Of a stretch of 64,000 bases of DNA, positions 21,600 to 31,761 are shown in pieces (within the stretch, counting starts at the first letter, position 1; each line of letters starts with the position of its first letter). The position numbers and the translations under genes are program-made. This DNA is from Trichodelitschia bisporula (Eukaryota; Ascomycota; Dothideomycetes; Phaeotrichales; Phaeotrichaceae): contig ML996694.1 of the NCBI GenBank assembly GCA_010356995.1, forward strand, positions 2,819 to 66,818, given 5' to 3'. Under the pieces are notes generated by a model. It was not told where the DNA came from, did no database searches, and worked only from the letters and a program-made list of their open reading frames with translations.

Positions 21600-23330
21600 A
21601 TGGTTTCATTCCCCAAGGTCACTGTTCCCCGCACCTTCACCGCGTGGCAGGTCAAGGAAGAGGGCCAGGATGAGAAGTCCTTCAACCGCTGGGCGAATCG
21701 CGATCTGATCCCCAGTCCGCCTGAGGAGCGCAACTACACTGTCCGGGGCTACTTTGGCTTCTGGTATGACCCCACTTCAAAGGTCTTTGTCGTTCAAACT
21801 AACAAGACAGGGTCGCCGCCGCTGTCAACATCTCCGGCTGGACGCTCGGCTCGAGCAACCTCGCCAATGGCCTCAGCGCCGGCGAGGCCATCGGGATGGT
21901 GTTCATCGGCTCTGTGCTCGCCGGTCTCATCTCCTTCGTGTCAGGCGAGCCAGGCGTCAAGTACCACGTCGGCTTCCCGATGATGTCGCGCGTCGGCTTC
22001 GGCATGTACGGGTCGTACTTCGTCATCATGCTCAAGTGCTTCGTCAACTTCATCTACTTCGGCATCCAGGCGTACTGGGGTGGCCTCGCCGTCAAGGTCA
22101 TCCTGAGCGCCATCTTCCCGTCCTTCCAGCACATGAAGAACACGCTGCCCGAGGGCGCGGACATCACGACCAACCAGCTTATCGGCTTCATCATCTACAT
22201 CCTCATCTTCACGCCGCTTATGCTGGTGCACCCGCGCAAGCTGCACAAGTACCTCTGGGGCGCCTTCGGTGCCGTCCTGGCGACCATGGTGGGCCTCTTC
22301 ATCTGGGCTGTCGCCTCGAACCACGGCGCCGCGGCGCCGGGCCCGAACCTGCTCATCCCCAAGGCGACGCGCCAGTTCCGCATGCTCCAGTGCGTCAGCT
22401 CCGTTGCCGGCGCTTGGACAGGCAGCGCCATCAGACAATCGGACTGGACGCGGTACGCCAAAACGAAGCGTGCACCCGTGATGAACCAGCTGTTCACCGT
22501 GCCCATCGCGCTCACTGTCGTTGCGACTCTCGGCGTCTTCGCCACCAGCGCCGTCAAGGACATGTATGGCAAAACCATCTGGCAGCCCATCACGCTCCTC
22601 GAGTTTCTGTTGGCCCACAACTACAACGCTGCCACCCGCGCGGGGTGCTTCTTCGCGGGCCTAGGTTTCTTCCTCAGCCAGATCTCCGTCAACCTGGTGC
22701 AGAACTCCGTGGCGGCGGGCATGGATCTCGCGTCGCTGGCGCCCAAGTGGATCGACGTGACGCGGGGCAGTCTCATCATGTGCTTCGTCGGCTACCTGAT
22801 CAATCCGTGGCGCTTCGTCAACGCGCCAGGCACGTTCATCACGGTGCTCAACTCCTTCGGCATGTTCATCTCGCCGCTCGCCGCCATCAACGCCGTCGAC
22901 TTCTGGATCATCCGCAAGCGGAACTGGAAGGTACCGGATCTGTATGTCGGCAACAAGAACTCCATCTACTGGTATCATGCTGGCCTGAACTGGCGGGCCT
23001 TCCTCGCCTGGACCATGGGCATCTGGCCTTCTTTCCGTAAGTCCCTTCTCCACGCCCCGAACGTCGCTAACCTCATCAGCCGGCTTCTTTGTCGCAACTG
23101 GGGCCGCGAAGCTGCCCATCGTGTGGATCCGCATGTTCCAAGTCAGTTGGTTCATCGGCTTCCTGGGTGGTGGTGCCATCTACCTGGCCGTATGCTTAAT
23201 CTCGCCGCCGCCGGGCAAACCCTATGTCAGCGAGTTGTTCGGTAACGAGCATGTGGACGTAATTGATGGTCGGTCGGACGGCTCATCGGTGGTGGATGTG
23301 GTGGAGACGAGCGCGAAGCTGAAGGTGTAA
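21600..23330 (+). CDS. NCS1-family permease, second paralogue
   Basis: The product is about 546 aa from three exons: 21600-21763, 21811-23036 and 23080-23330. The introns are 47 and 43 nt with GTATGA and GTAAGT donors. It shares the NCS1 layout: an SPPEERNYT motif before the first helix, FIYFGIQAYWGG, a long hydrophilic loop, an SDWTRYAK block and about 12 membrane helices. It is clearly distinct from the permease at 6974-8766, so the two are not a recent duplication and may import different substrates. It lies between the flavin-reductase-like gene and the alpha/beta hydrolase gene and is transcribed with the latter. The likely cargo is a nucleobase, allantoin, hydantoin or a thiamine-like heterocycle. 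Confidence 0.92.
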
Positions 23331-23351
23331 TGGAGGAGATGGTTATGCATC

Positions 23352-23450
23352 GGATAGACTGTGTCATATGATTGTTTCAAGCGCGCGCTGCAGATAAGAC
23401 GTTTAGTCCGGCTTTCCGAGGCGTCGGAAGCCATTCCGAGCGCTGGATAA
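23352..23450 (+). promoter_or_regulatory. GATA motifs upstream of the alpha/beta hydrolase
   Basis: GGATAG (23352), AGATAA (23392) and GGATAA (23445) fall in the 176-bp gap between the permease stop and the hydrolase start. Confidence 0.45.
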
Positions 23451-23506
23451 AAGCTGCTTTGAATCCTGCTTTGAGCTTTAGTCAATTCAGTGCGCCCTCA
23501 GCCATC

Positions 23507-24355
23507 ATGTCCGTCACGATCAGGAAAGCGTACGTCGACACGCCTCATGGCCAGCTCCACTACCGATATGCCGCACCAGTCCTCGCCGCCGATGCGAAAC
23601 CCAAAGAAACGCTGCTCTTCCTCCACAAGTCTGCCTCCTCCAGCGTAAGCTACGAACTCTTGATGGGCATGTACGCCGCCAAAGGGCACCCCTGCTACGC
23701 GCCCGACTACCCTGGCTTCGGACGCAGCTTCGACCCCGACGCCGAAGCCATCGCGTTGATCGAGAAAGACGGCACAGCCTGGTTCGCGAAGCTCGTCCTC
23801 AATGCAGTCCGCAGCCTCGGCGTTCAGACAGCGCACATCATTGGGCACCACTCCGGCACGGCCCTCGCTCTCGAGCTAGCAGCTACAGTCCCCGAGTTCA
23901 CCAAAAGCATCGCGCTGGTCGGGCCAGCGGTCATGAGCGAGGAGGAGCGAGCGGCCATGAAGGAAGTATACTTCGCGCCGTTCAATGAGCCGCGTCCGGA
24001 CGGTGGGCATCTGCTCAAGACGTGGGAATATCTTGCTCATATGGGAGTTGGGGAGGACATCGGGATGTGGCAGCGGGAGGCGCTAGACCATCTCCGCGCG
24101 TGGCGGGGCCGGACGCTGATTTACGGCGCGGTGTGGGCACAGGAGTGCGAGGCATTGTACATGAAGATTGAGTGCCCGATACTGTTGATGTGTGCGAGGG
24201 ACGATGTGCTGTGGAAATACTTTGGGCATGTCAAGTCGCTGCGGCCTGAGATTCCGGCAGTGGAGGTTGGGGGGGCAAACTTTGAGCTTGATCGGGATGC
24301 GGGGGGGATCGAGAAGGCGTGGACGTCATTTATGGAGACTTTATCTGGAGTATGA
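23507..24355 (+). CDS. Alpha/beta-hydrolase fold protein with His at the nucleophile position
   Basis: The single-exon product of 282 aa has the order of a RutD/MhpC-like alpha/beta hydrolase. It has an oxyanion-type LLFLHKSASSS, a DYPGFGRS loop, the nucleophile elbow IIGHHSGTALALELA, a helical cap and ILLMCARDDVLW before strand 7. The elbow reads G-H-H-S-G, so the residue at the usual Ser/Cys/Asp position is His. This variant also occurs in a subset of bacterial and fungal proteins with a GHHTG signature. The start at 23507 (MSVTIRKAYVDTPHGQLHYR) fits the first family strand; an upstream in-frame ATG at 23372 would only add a tail. It may hydrolyse or simply bind a small acid or carbamate formed in the cluster pathway. 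Catalysis is uncertain. Confidence 0.88.
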   Translation: MSVTIRKAYVDTPHGQLHYRYAAPVLAADAKPKETLLFLHKSASSSVSYELLMGMYAAKGHPCYAPDYPGFGRSFDPDAEAIALIEKDGTAWFAKLVLNAVRSLGVQTAHIIGHHSGTALALELAATVPEFTKSIALVGPAVMSEEERAAMKEVYFAPFNEPRPDGGHLLKTWEYLAHMGVGEDIGMWQREALDHLRAWRGRTLIYGAVWAQECEALYMKIECPILLMCARDDVLWKYFGHVKSLRPEIPAVEVGGANFELDRDAGGIEKAWTSFMETLSGV

Positions 24356-24602
24356 GAGCGGAAGGAGGACGAGATGTTAGCAATTGAGGTGTTGAAGCTC
24401 TCGGCTTTCAAGTCTTTGTACTGGGCTTGGCATGTTGGTCGCCTTCCCCTCACAAAGAACCCCCCCCGTTCCTTGGCACCGACCTCCACCAAATGCTACG
24501 CGGTCCATCCCCTCAGTCCATTTAACACTCTACCTACATCTCTACCCCAACATCTTTCACTATCTTTCCACTCTTTCTTGTTTACACGCTTCGCTCAGCA
24601 CA

Positions 24603-25920
24603 ATGAACGGGTCGGTCCCCCAGATCCCCGGTGTCAAAGCGGAAGAGAGGCTCGCCCGAGATTTTCGCCGCGAGGTGGCCAACTTGCTCAACCGGAACAA
24701 CGTGGGCTTCCCCGGCGCGCAGCCCGTGAGCTTTGCGCGGCATCATCTCGACGAGCTCTGCCGGAGGGAGTAAGTTCACTCTACTCTATTATATATGAAC
24801 TATTTCATAGATGCACCCTCGTACTTGAGCTGACTGTCAGCTACTTCCTCTGCGAAAAGACCGACGGCATCCGTTGCCTGCTGTACTGCACGCAGGACCA
24901 GAGAAACCAGGAGATCCATTACCTCATTGACCGCAAGAACGATTATTATTTCCTGCAGGGCGCCTCTCCCCCCAAGTGTATGTCCTCTCTCCGTCAGCGA
25001 CGCGCCGCTAACTTCTAGTTCTACACTTCCCGCACCATGAAGACCCGAGCTTCCAACGCTTCCACACGGAGACACTTCTCGATGGCGAGCTCGTACTTGA
25101 TTTCGTCAAGGGTGCGCCCAAGCCCGTGCTGCGCTACCTCGTCTTCGACTGCCTCCTCTTCGATGGGGAGATCCTGATGCAAAAGCCGCTGGATAAACGC
25201 CTTGCCCGCTTCCGCGAGTTCATCCACCGTCCGCTCAGGACAATGCTGCACAAGTTCCCCGAAGAGAGGCAGCATCAGCTCTTCGAGGTCGTGTTCAAGG
25301 AGATGGACAAGCCGTACGCACTTGAGAACATGTTTAACATTAAGCTGCCCAGTCTGCCGCATGGCAATGACGGTCTGGTCTTCACCTGCAAGGACACACC
25401 CTACGTCTTTGGCACCGACGAGCACATCCTCAAGTGGAAGCCGGCCCACGAAAACTCCATCGACTTCAAGCTCCGGCTCGGCACATTCCCCATCCTCCAG
25501 GATGAAGAAGGCCCGTACGAGGACTTCGAGGCGATGCCGGACTTCACGCTCCTTGTCTACCACGGCGACAACCGATACGAACCCTTTGCGCCCCTGTACA
25601 TCACCGACGAGGACTGGCAAATCATGAAGCGACTTGGTCAAGTGCTAGATGGGCGCATCATTGAGTGCTATCGCGATGAAGAGGGCCGCTGGCAGTTTAA
25701 GAAAGAGCACGATGGCTCCCCGCGCTTCCGCGATGATAAGCTCGAGGCCAATCACATCTCGACCGTGAACAAGGTCCTGCAGAGCATCTCCGACGCTGTT
25801 TCGCAGGAGGACCTCATCGCTGCGGCGCCGGCCATCATGCGTGCGTGGAAGGCGCGTCATCCGGAGGAGGAAGAGGCGAAGCGGCGCCATGCGCAGGCGC
25901 GGCCGCCAAACGGGCACTAG
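24603..25920 (+). CDS. CEG1: mRNA capping enzyme, guanylyltransferase subunit
   Basis: This nuclear enzyme transfers GMP from GTP to the 5' end of nascent RNA polymerase II transcripts, the second step of cap formation. The product is about 401 aa from three exons: 24603-24769, 24841-24977 and 25019-25920. Nucleotidyltransferase motifs are in order: motif I EKTDGIR with the GMP-accepting Lys62, motif III LLDGELV, motif IV DGLVFTCK and motif V LKWKP, followed by an OB-fold C-terminal domain. The splice across the first intron restores the Asp before YFLCEKTDG, which supports the model. The length is normal for fungal capping enzymes without a fused triphosphatase. It is convergent with the squalene epoxidase gene (167 bp apart). 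Confidence 0.95.
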
Positions 25921-26086
25921 GCAATGGTTTTCGGGCGGCGTACGGGCAGATGGGGTACAGGCGCAACGGACAGGATACCCAATATGGTGTGGTTATGTGT
26001 CATTACATTACTTGCTGGCGTAACCAGAACTAATACAAGGCTTACGGCTCACTCCTTTTGAGCAAAAATCAAACGCCAGTGATCGG

Positions 26087-27604
26087 TTACCTTCTGAGTT
26101 CTGCGAATATGTACGGGAGGATGACGACGCATGCTGTGAAGAAGATGCGTAGGCCGTCGAAGATGAGGACGAAGGGCCATAGCAGCGGGTTGAAGGTGGT
26201 GACATGCAGCCAGATGCCGTACATGGCGACGGAGAAGAAGTGGTACACGAGGGTGAGTGGGCTCCGCGTGATGCCGGCAAGTAGGCCGACGGGTCCATCG
26301 ATACAGCTACCGCCGAGCTGGAAGTAGCGGAAGCATCCACGCTGGAGAGCGCGCAGGCTTGCGTCTGGAAGGGTGGGAATTAGTTCGCTGCCTCCCTCAC
26401 GGCCGGGACACTTACCATCAGCAGCAAACAAACTATACAGCGCCTGCGCCAAAATATTGATGACCGCAGTGATATCCTTCCGCTGCCAATGAAACCTAGC
26501 CATTTGCCTAATCACCCCCTTCGTATCGTCCAACTTCGGTACGTGCGCCGGGCTCAGCAACTCCGCCACAAGCACAACATCGTTGAACGCAACCGTCATG
26601 CCACCGCCGGTAAGAGGGTGGCGCATATTTAGCGCGTCACCGAGTATAATAACCCCTGGTGCCTTGTTCGTCGTCGGCGGGAGCCAGGAATTGGGCATAG
26701 AACGCAGCGGGCCCTCCAGCGCCGCCGCGAACGACGGGCGCACGCACTCGGGCAGGCTCGGGAGCACCACGTTGCGCAGATGGTTCTTGACACCGCCCGC
26801 CTTGACGGATGCGCTAGGTAGGTTTTCGGGTATGTCGATGAGGGCGCGCGTCTCGTGCGTGCCGATCTGGTAGAGCAGGACTGGGGGGCCGTCGGTGAGG
26901 AGTACGTGTCCGTGGTAGGGGCGCGGAAGTACGGCGTCGCGCAGCTCGATGCCGTAGAATTTGGATTTGACGATGGGGGTGAGGGTGATGTAGTCTTTGC
27001 GGAACTTGGAGGCGTAGCCGTCGGCGATGGCGGTGAGATGCCCGAAGTACTGGCCTGCTTAGCCGGATCGGTGAGAGCAGAGGGATGGACTCACATATTC
27101 CTTCTCGCCCTTGGTTTTGCACTCCACGCCTAGAACCTGGCCTGTTTCGTCATCCTTGATCAGGTCGACGGCCGTTGTCTCCACCACCGTGACATTCTTT
27201 GCGCGCATGGCCGCTGCTCGGAGCTTCCCAATGAAGCGGCCATGATGGAACGAGCGGCCCTCAGGCCTCTTGCCATTAGGCCCGACAGGGTACGGAATCT
27301 CAACCGCCTCGCCGTGGTATATAACCTCGTAGCCGTGGACAGGAATCGCATCAATGTCGTCCAGACAGTCGCGCAACCCCAGATTTTCAAGCGCCGTAAC
27401 ACCGCCCGGCTGCAGCAGCTCGCCAACAATGCGATCCGGCTCCTTGAGGCTCTTCTCGAGCAGAATGACGCTGCGGCCTTGGTTGGACAGCGCGACGGCC
27501 AGGGCGCAGCCCGCGATGCCAGCGCCGATGATCACGACTTCGGCATCGTGCTGGAGGCGGCGGCGCTCCTCGCGGTCGTCGATGGGGGATGGGGCGAGAG
27601 GCAT
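26087..27604 (-). CDS. ERG1: Squalene epoxidase (squalene monooxygenase)
   Basis: This FAD enzyme of the endoplasmic reticulum and lipid droplets converts squalene to 2,3-oxidosqualene in ergosterol synthesis and is the target of allylamine antifungals. The product is about 473 aa from exons 27095-27604, 26416-27049 and 26087-26364. The introns are 45 and 51 nt. The second intron is open in frame, but splicing it restores the family LFAADDASLRALQRGCF segment. Visible motifs are the FAD-binding VVIIGAGIAGCALAVAL, ADGYASKFRK and GDALNMRHPLTGGGM, and a hydrophobic C-terminal membrane region. It lacks the longer N-terminal extension of the S. cerevisiae enzyme. A sterol-regulatory-element-like site lies 213 bp upstream of the start. 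Confidence 0.95.
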
Positions 27605-28366
27605 TGGAGGTTAGGGAGGAGGGGAAGGGCGCGTCAGAGACGGTGAGGAAGGGAGAGCTGTTGGGACATGTTGCTTTCTTGTTGACCGTGAATTTGTCCT
27701 TTGAACCCATCATTCGACATTATTCGCCGAAAGGGGCTTGGTGCGCAGGCACATGTCTGGCGTGGCTTGGGCCAGGGGAAATTTCAGCCACGCGCGCAGG
27801 GGCGCAAGCCACGAGGGTGGGGTGACATTTGTGACCCCTCTCGATGGACGACATCACGATCGCAACTCCGGCTTCATTCTTCATCTTCAGCCTCCGCTTT
27901 TGATTCCCGTACCCTTTGCTCTTACTAGTTTGCTTCTCTTCAGCCCAGACAAGCTGTGGTAACTTTGCCAATGGTCAGAGATTAAGCTGCATCCTTGTCC
28001 TTCATCAAAATCCCCTCGCCGGGTTGAGATACCCAAATCGGGTTGATGCTTCATGGCTCCTTTGCTTCAGTAACATAACAGCGAGCATCGGCTGCCGCTT
28101 TGCCGCCTTCAACTGAGCATCCCCGGGTACTTCAAATAGCCCTACAGAAATCGATTGCAAGCATCTTTCTCACTCTTATAATGCGTTCGAGCTCCAACAT
28201 CAGTGCGTGGGGCTCGCACGGCCTCGGCATCTCCAACGTCCACGTCCATCGGATTGGTGATGTACGGTGATAGTACACAGAAACCAGTGCTCTTCTAGCT
28301 TTTACAAAAGGCAGCCATGAATCTCTTCTACTACTGTCCAGGTGCCCTTGAACATCGATTTCAATC
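27605..28366. other. Divergent intergenic region between ERG1 and a barrel protein
   Basis: The 760-bp region should hold both promoters. Apart from the SRE-like site at 27817 I see no gene, repeat or strong palindrome. Confidence 0.5.
27817..27826 (-). promoter_or_regulatory. SRE-like element upstream of ERG1
   Basis: The minus strand reads GTCACCCCAC, one base different from the classical SREBP site ATCACCCCAC. It lies 213 bp upstream of the squalene epoxidase start, in the expected promoter. In basidiomycete yeasts Sre1 activates sterol genes under low oxygen or low sterol. Binding here is inferred. Confidence 0.5.
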
Positions 28367-29122
28367 ATGCCGGCCTTCAACCTCCATCTCATCGCTCTCA
28401 AGCGAGAGCAGTCGGTCCCCGCGTTTTTGGCGCATATCCGCAGCGAGTCCATCAACCCTCTCGTCCAAGCTCGCCCCTTGAGGTGGATCATCCTACCGAC
28501 GAAGCGGTCGCAGCATCTTCTCGCTCACAACATCCACTGGGATGTACTCCTCATCTTGCCGGACGGCGACGCCCTTTCATCGACAACAAAGACCTACACC
28601 GACCATATCTGGAGCGCCAGTGTCAAGTTCCCCGCAGCCCTTTCTGACGGTTACGCCAAATTCAACAGCACTCTCCTCAATGCCCCAGCTCCCCAGATCC
28701 CGCCGCTCTCCGGAAAATACCCCGTGGCCAACGAGCTCGCGGACTTCCATTCAAAGCTCCCAGATCGCTACCGCTCTCACCCCGTCTCAATGCTAAACTT
28801 CCTGGCCTTCCACCCCAACAAGCGCGAGCAGTACAGCGCCTACGGCACGGCGTTCCGCGACAAGATCTCGCCCAAGTACGAGACTCACACCAAGCTCATG
28901 GGCCACATCGCGGGCGACCAGGCGCGGGCGGAAGGCTGGGATGAGATGCTCCTGGTGCACCAGCCGAGCTTGCGCCATTTTGCGACGATGGCGGATGACG
29001 ATGAGTACCATGAAATCAATCAAACGTACCGTTTGGGTGCGCTCAAGGACACGTTTATTCTGTGTGTGGTGGAGGTTGATGATGACGGTGAGCCGGTGGC
29101 TCAGCGGGGTTCTAAGCTTTGA
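28367..29122 (+). CDS. Dimeric alpha/beta-barrel (DUF1330-like) protein
   Basis: The single-exon product of 251 aa appears to contain two ferredoxin-like halves. The N-terminal part (residues 1-95) has a LHLIALKREQSVPAFLAHI start. The C-terminal part (about 140-240) has VSMLNFLAFHPNKREQYSAY and HFATMADDDEYHEINQTYR, which resembles DUF1330/EthD-type barrels that bind small organic molecules. No catalytic residue can be named. There is no signal peptide or membrane segment. Divergent from ERG1. Function unknown. Confidence 0.8.
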   Translation: MPAFNLHLIALKREQSVPAFLAHIRSESINPLVQARPLRWIILPTKRSQHLLAHNIHWDVLLILPDGDALSSTTKTYTDHIWSASVKFPAALSDGYAKFNSTLLNAPAPQIPPLSGKYPVANELADFHSKLPDRYRSHPVSMLNFLAFHPNKREQYSAYGTAFRDKISPKYETHTKLMGHIAGDQARAEGWDEMLLVHQPSLRHFATMADDDEYHEINQTYRLGALKDTFILCVVEVDDDGEPVAQRGSKL

Positions 29123-30225
29123 GCTGAACGTGGTATCGCCGAGGGCTGGCGCGCTGGGCTTCGGTTGTCGTTCCATGTCTTTGTTGGCCGTCTGTGGACC
29201 GCCCCGTCATGTCGACTGCCTAGTAACTTCATTGGAGCTCTCCGTGAACACATTGCTGTATTCTGTACAATGAATTCTCCAAGTCCGACTGGATTTGAGA
29301 GCTGACAGCCTTCGTTCGTCATATCAAATGTTCCCGTGCAAGTATACTATCATCATGCACCCCTTCGAAACCGGACTGACAAACGCCCGCTTACTCGAGT
29401 TCACAGCAACGCCATCGCACTTACCATGAAGTGGTCATCAGCTCCATCCCCATTTTACAAAGGCTCCTGACCAAAACATCATGGAGCTTCCAGACTTGAA
29501 ACTGCGGAAGCAAACCCTGAGCTTTCATTTAGGGAGGAACTCTCGGGCCCATTGGCAGGCATAAACACTGACCTCAACATCTATTCTTCCCCCTCACCTC
29601 TCAACTTCACTCCGACATCACTCAAGTTCATCACTCAACTCCACCATCAGCCATTGTCAACACACCACTCAAATGACTGCTCGTCGTCGTGCTTGAGCAC
29701 CCCCTTCCAGTCACACCGAACACAGCGTCCTACTTTTGACGAGGCACCTCAGACTCGACGGAGTCCCCCGGTACCTCGAATCGACGCTCGACTATGGCAT
29801 ACAGTACAAAGCCGGACATATCTAGGACAGCAGAGGCCTCACTGACAGTGACTGATCAGGAGACAGACAGACGAGATACGTCCTGCAACCGAAATTGAAA
29901 CCCCTGAGGAGTCTAGTTCTAACGGAGGACTACCAGGTGGCAAATCATCGGCTAAGGGAAACAACCAGTGCGGGATACTGGCCCATCTTTTTCTCAACTT
30001 CGCGAACTACAACTCGATGGAATCACCCAGCTTCCAGACGAGCTCATCGACATGTTGGCTACAAAGCTTCCGCTTCTGGGAGAAGGTCTTGCCTCCGCAC
30101 CACGACTTCCGAACTCAAGCGCGCAACATGGTTGCAGTCCACTCAGCTTCATGAACGACGTCTCCGTTCACTTTTCTCACGCGCGCAGGTTTGACATGAT
30201 TTTCTCCGGAGTGGTTGAAAGACGG
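29123..30225. other. Gene-poor stretch, possible decayed exons
   Basis: Frames on the plus strand at about 29895-30200 have protein-like pieces (QLDGITQLPDELIDMLATKL), but they do not join into a gene and no family could be assigned. They may be the N-terminal part of the HNH-like pseudogene that follows. Confidence 0.4.
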
Positions 30226-30545
30226 CAAAGTCTGTCAAGGGTCATCGCAACGGCCTGTTGCTTCGAACTTGCGTCGAGCAAGCGATGGATGGTCGTGCAA
30301 TCGTCATTGTGCCCAACCTTCCCGATGACCCCAGCGAATAGCAAGTCATGCAATGGGAGGCGCAGCACCCAAAGAGTTACCGGTGGCGAGTTCTCGACGC
30401 AGCTGCTAAGTCGCTTAGAGCGTTTGATCCGGGCATCCATCCACAAGGGCAGCTCTGGCTGTGGGACCACTTCAACTCTTTCCTCGGGACCGATCCACCG
30501 CCCAGGCCGTCCCATGAGCGCGAGCTCTCTATCCTTTGGAGGTTC
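30226..30545 (+). pseudogene. Fragment resembling C-terminal half of a fungal HNH-nuclease-like protein
   Basis: Plus-strand frames give NGLLLRTCVEQAMDGRAIVIVP, here read as the block after the HNH motif in many fungal HNH-domain proteins (NGLLL... then an IVP ending), and then a tail around LWLWDHFNSFLGTDPPPRP. The two are in different frames with a stop between them, so the gene is broken. Assignment to the HNH family is by pattern only. Confidence 0.35.
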
Positions 30546-30904
30546 ATTCTCCTATCACTCGGTTCGTTCTCACTCTCGTGTCTTCTCTTATCTTCTTCTT
30601 AACACGTTGCTGCTTCATCATTCTCGGGGCCTGAATGTTACGTACCACCCAGCAATTGCTTGCGAGAACATAACAAGCCACCGGGTGCAACCGTCGTAAC
30701 GATTCAGGACCTCGTCTTTCCTAGGCGGTGCCTTCCAGCCGCAGCTCTACGTGGCCACAGCGCCGGACCCGACTACGGTGTTTGCGGCAAGGACAAAATC
30801 AGCCCTTATGGGCATTCTGCCAGCAACACGACCGTAACTGTTAGAGATTTTTTCGAGTAACAGCCGTCAGTAATGTGACACGTCAGTTTGGGGGCGGCTT
30901 TTGG

Positions 30905-31240
30905 AATCCGAAGTCAGCGATGGACACCTCCTCGCCATCTCCACTGACCACTCCGCGGCAACTTTAACTGTACGGCAGACTGCACCCGCCCTTGGGGCCA
31001 GAAATTTTGGAAGGGGTAGACTTACGATAGGGGAGCAATCCAAGTTCAAGAAGGAACTTGTAACGTTCTATGGTGCTGCCTCGAAGCCCGTAGAAAAGAA
31101 GGCAAAGCCCCTTTTCCACGACGCCGCCACGGGCGAGTACCTGGATGGAGTCAATATCAGGGCCGCGCATCTAGTCCCATAACGGACTGGCCCAGACATG
31201 TTGATCGCGCTGTTTGGAGAGAGCGCGAAGGACGAGATGA
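30905..31240 (+). pseudogene. Fragment resembling N-terminal half of an HNH-nuclease-like protein
   Basis: A frame ending at 31182 reads FKKELVTFYGAASKPV and then GVNIRAAHLVP. The AAH-VP pattern is the zinc-site block of fungal HNH endonuclease-like proteins. The expected continuation (GPDMLIALFGE) lies in another frame just after a stop. It may be a separate decayed copy of the same family as 30226-30545, since the order of the halves is reversed. Confidence 0.4.
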
Positions 31241-31283
31241 TGTCGGTATTTATTTTTTTTCTCTTCTTTTTCTATTCCCCGGA

Positions 31284-31305
31284 GGTGGCGGAGCGTCTCG
31301 AGATA
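31284..31305. repeat. Dispersed 22-bp repeat, copy 1
   Basis: Reads GGTGGCGGAGCGTCTCGAGA plus TA, and matches 41811-41832 with one difference. Both copies follow a T-rich stretch (TCTTTT...CTAT), so the shared repeat is probably longer, perhaps 50-60 bp. The nearby integrase remnant suggests a retroelement end, but this is unproven. Confidence 0.5.
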
Positions 31306-31328
31306 TAAAAAGATATCCAGAAGAGATA

Positions 31329-31760
31329 ATGGAGGCTAAAATTTACTATAGGCCCGAAACGGCCTTCTGGTTCGCATCCCGATGGCCACCCGGTATTGGG
31401 AAAACATCACAGTGGACTTTGTTATTGAGCTGCCAGCTTGCAAGCGCTATAGGGACCTACCGGAATATAATGGTGCTTGTAGATCGGCTTTCAAAGCAGG
31501 TACGGTACTTTGACATGCCAAAGATCGATGTACAATCCACGGTGGAGGCGTTTTGAGATGCTTGTGGAAAGATGAAGGCTTCCCAAAGTCGATCATATCC
31601 GACCGTGGTTCTCAGTTCGTCAGTACGTTCTGGAAGAGACTTTACGACCGCTTAGGGACGGCACTAAAGCTCAGTACCGCGCATCATCCGGAAACAGACG
31701 GGCAACCGGAGCGCGGCGATAGCGTCCTAAACTTCTATCTACGCATCGCGACGACCAGAC
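31329..31760 (+). mobile_element. Fossil Ty3/gypsy integrase fragment
   Basis: Two adjoining frames carry the chromovirus-type integrase core. The first has MVLVDRLSKQVRYF. The second has FPKSIISDRGSQFVSTFWK and LKLSTAHHPETDGQPER, matching the central and C-terminal parts of the catalytic core. The piece is broken and much shorter than an element; no reverse transcriptase or LTR pair was seen around it. It ends against a patatin fragment. Confidence 0.8.
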
Positions 31761-31761
31761 A

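Noticed and set aside
21754-23040. Plus-strand frame of 428 codons overlapping the second NCS1 gene
   Set aside because: It is a His/Arg-rich out-of-frame reading; the true frame encodes all permease helices.
6974-24355. Calling the first cluster a Rut uracil-degradation operon equivalent
   Set aside because: Only functional parallels exist; no RutA or RutB orthologue lies within it, so a specific substrate is not claimed.
26365-26415. Reading ERG1 without its second intron (in-frame 17-codon insert)
   Set aside because: The stretch has GT-AG ends with a GTAAGT donor, and removing it restores the conserved family segment.
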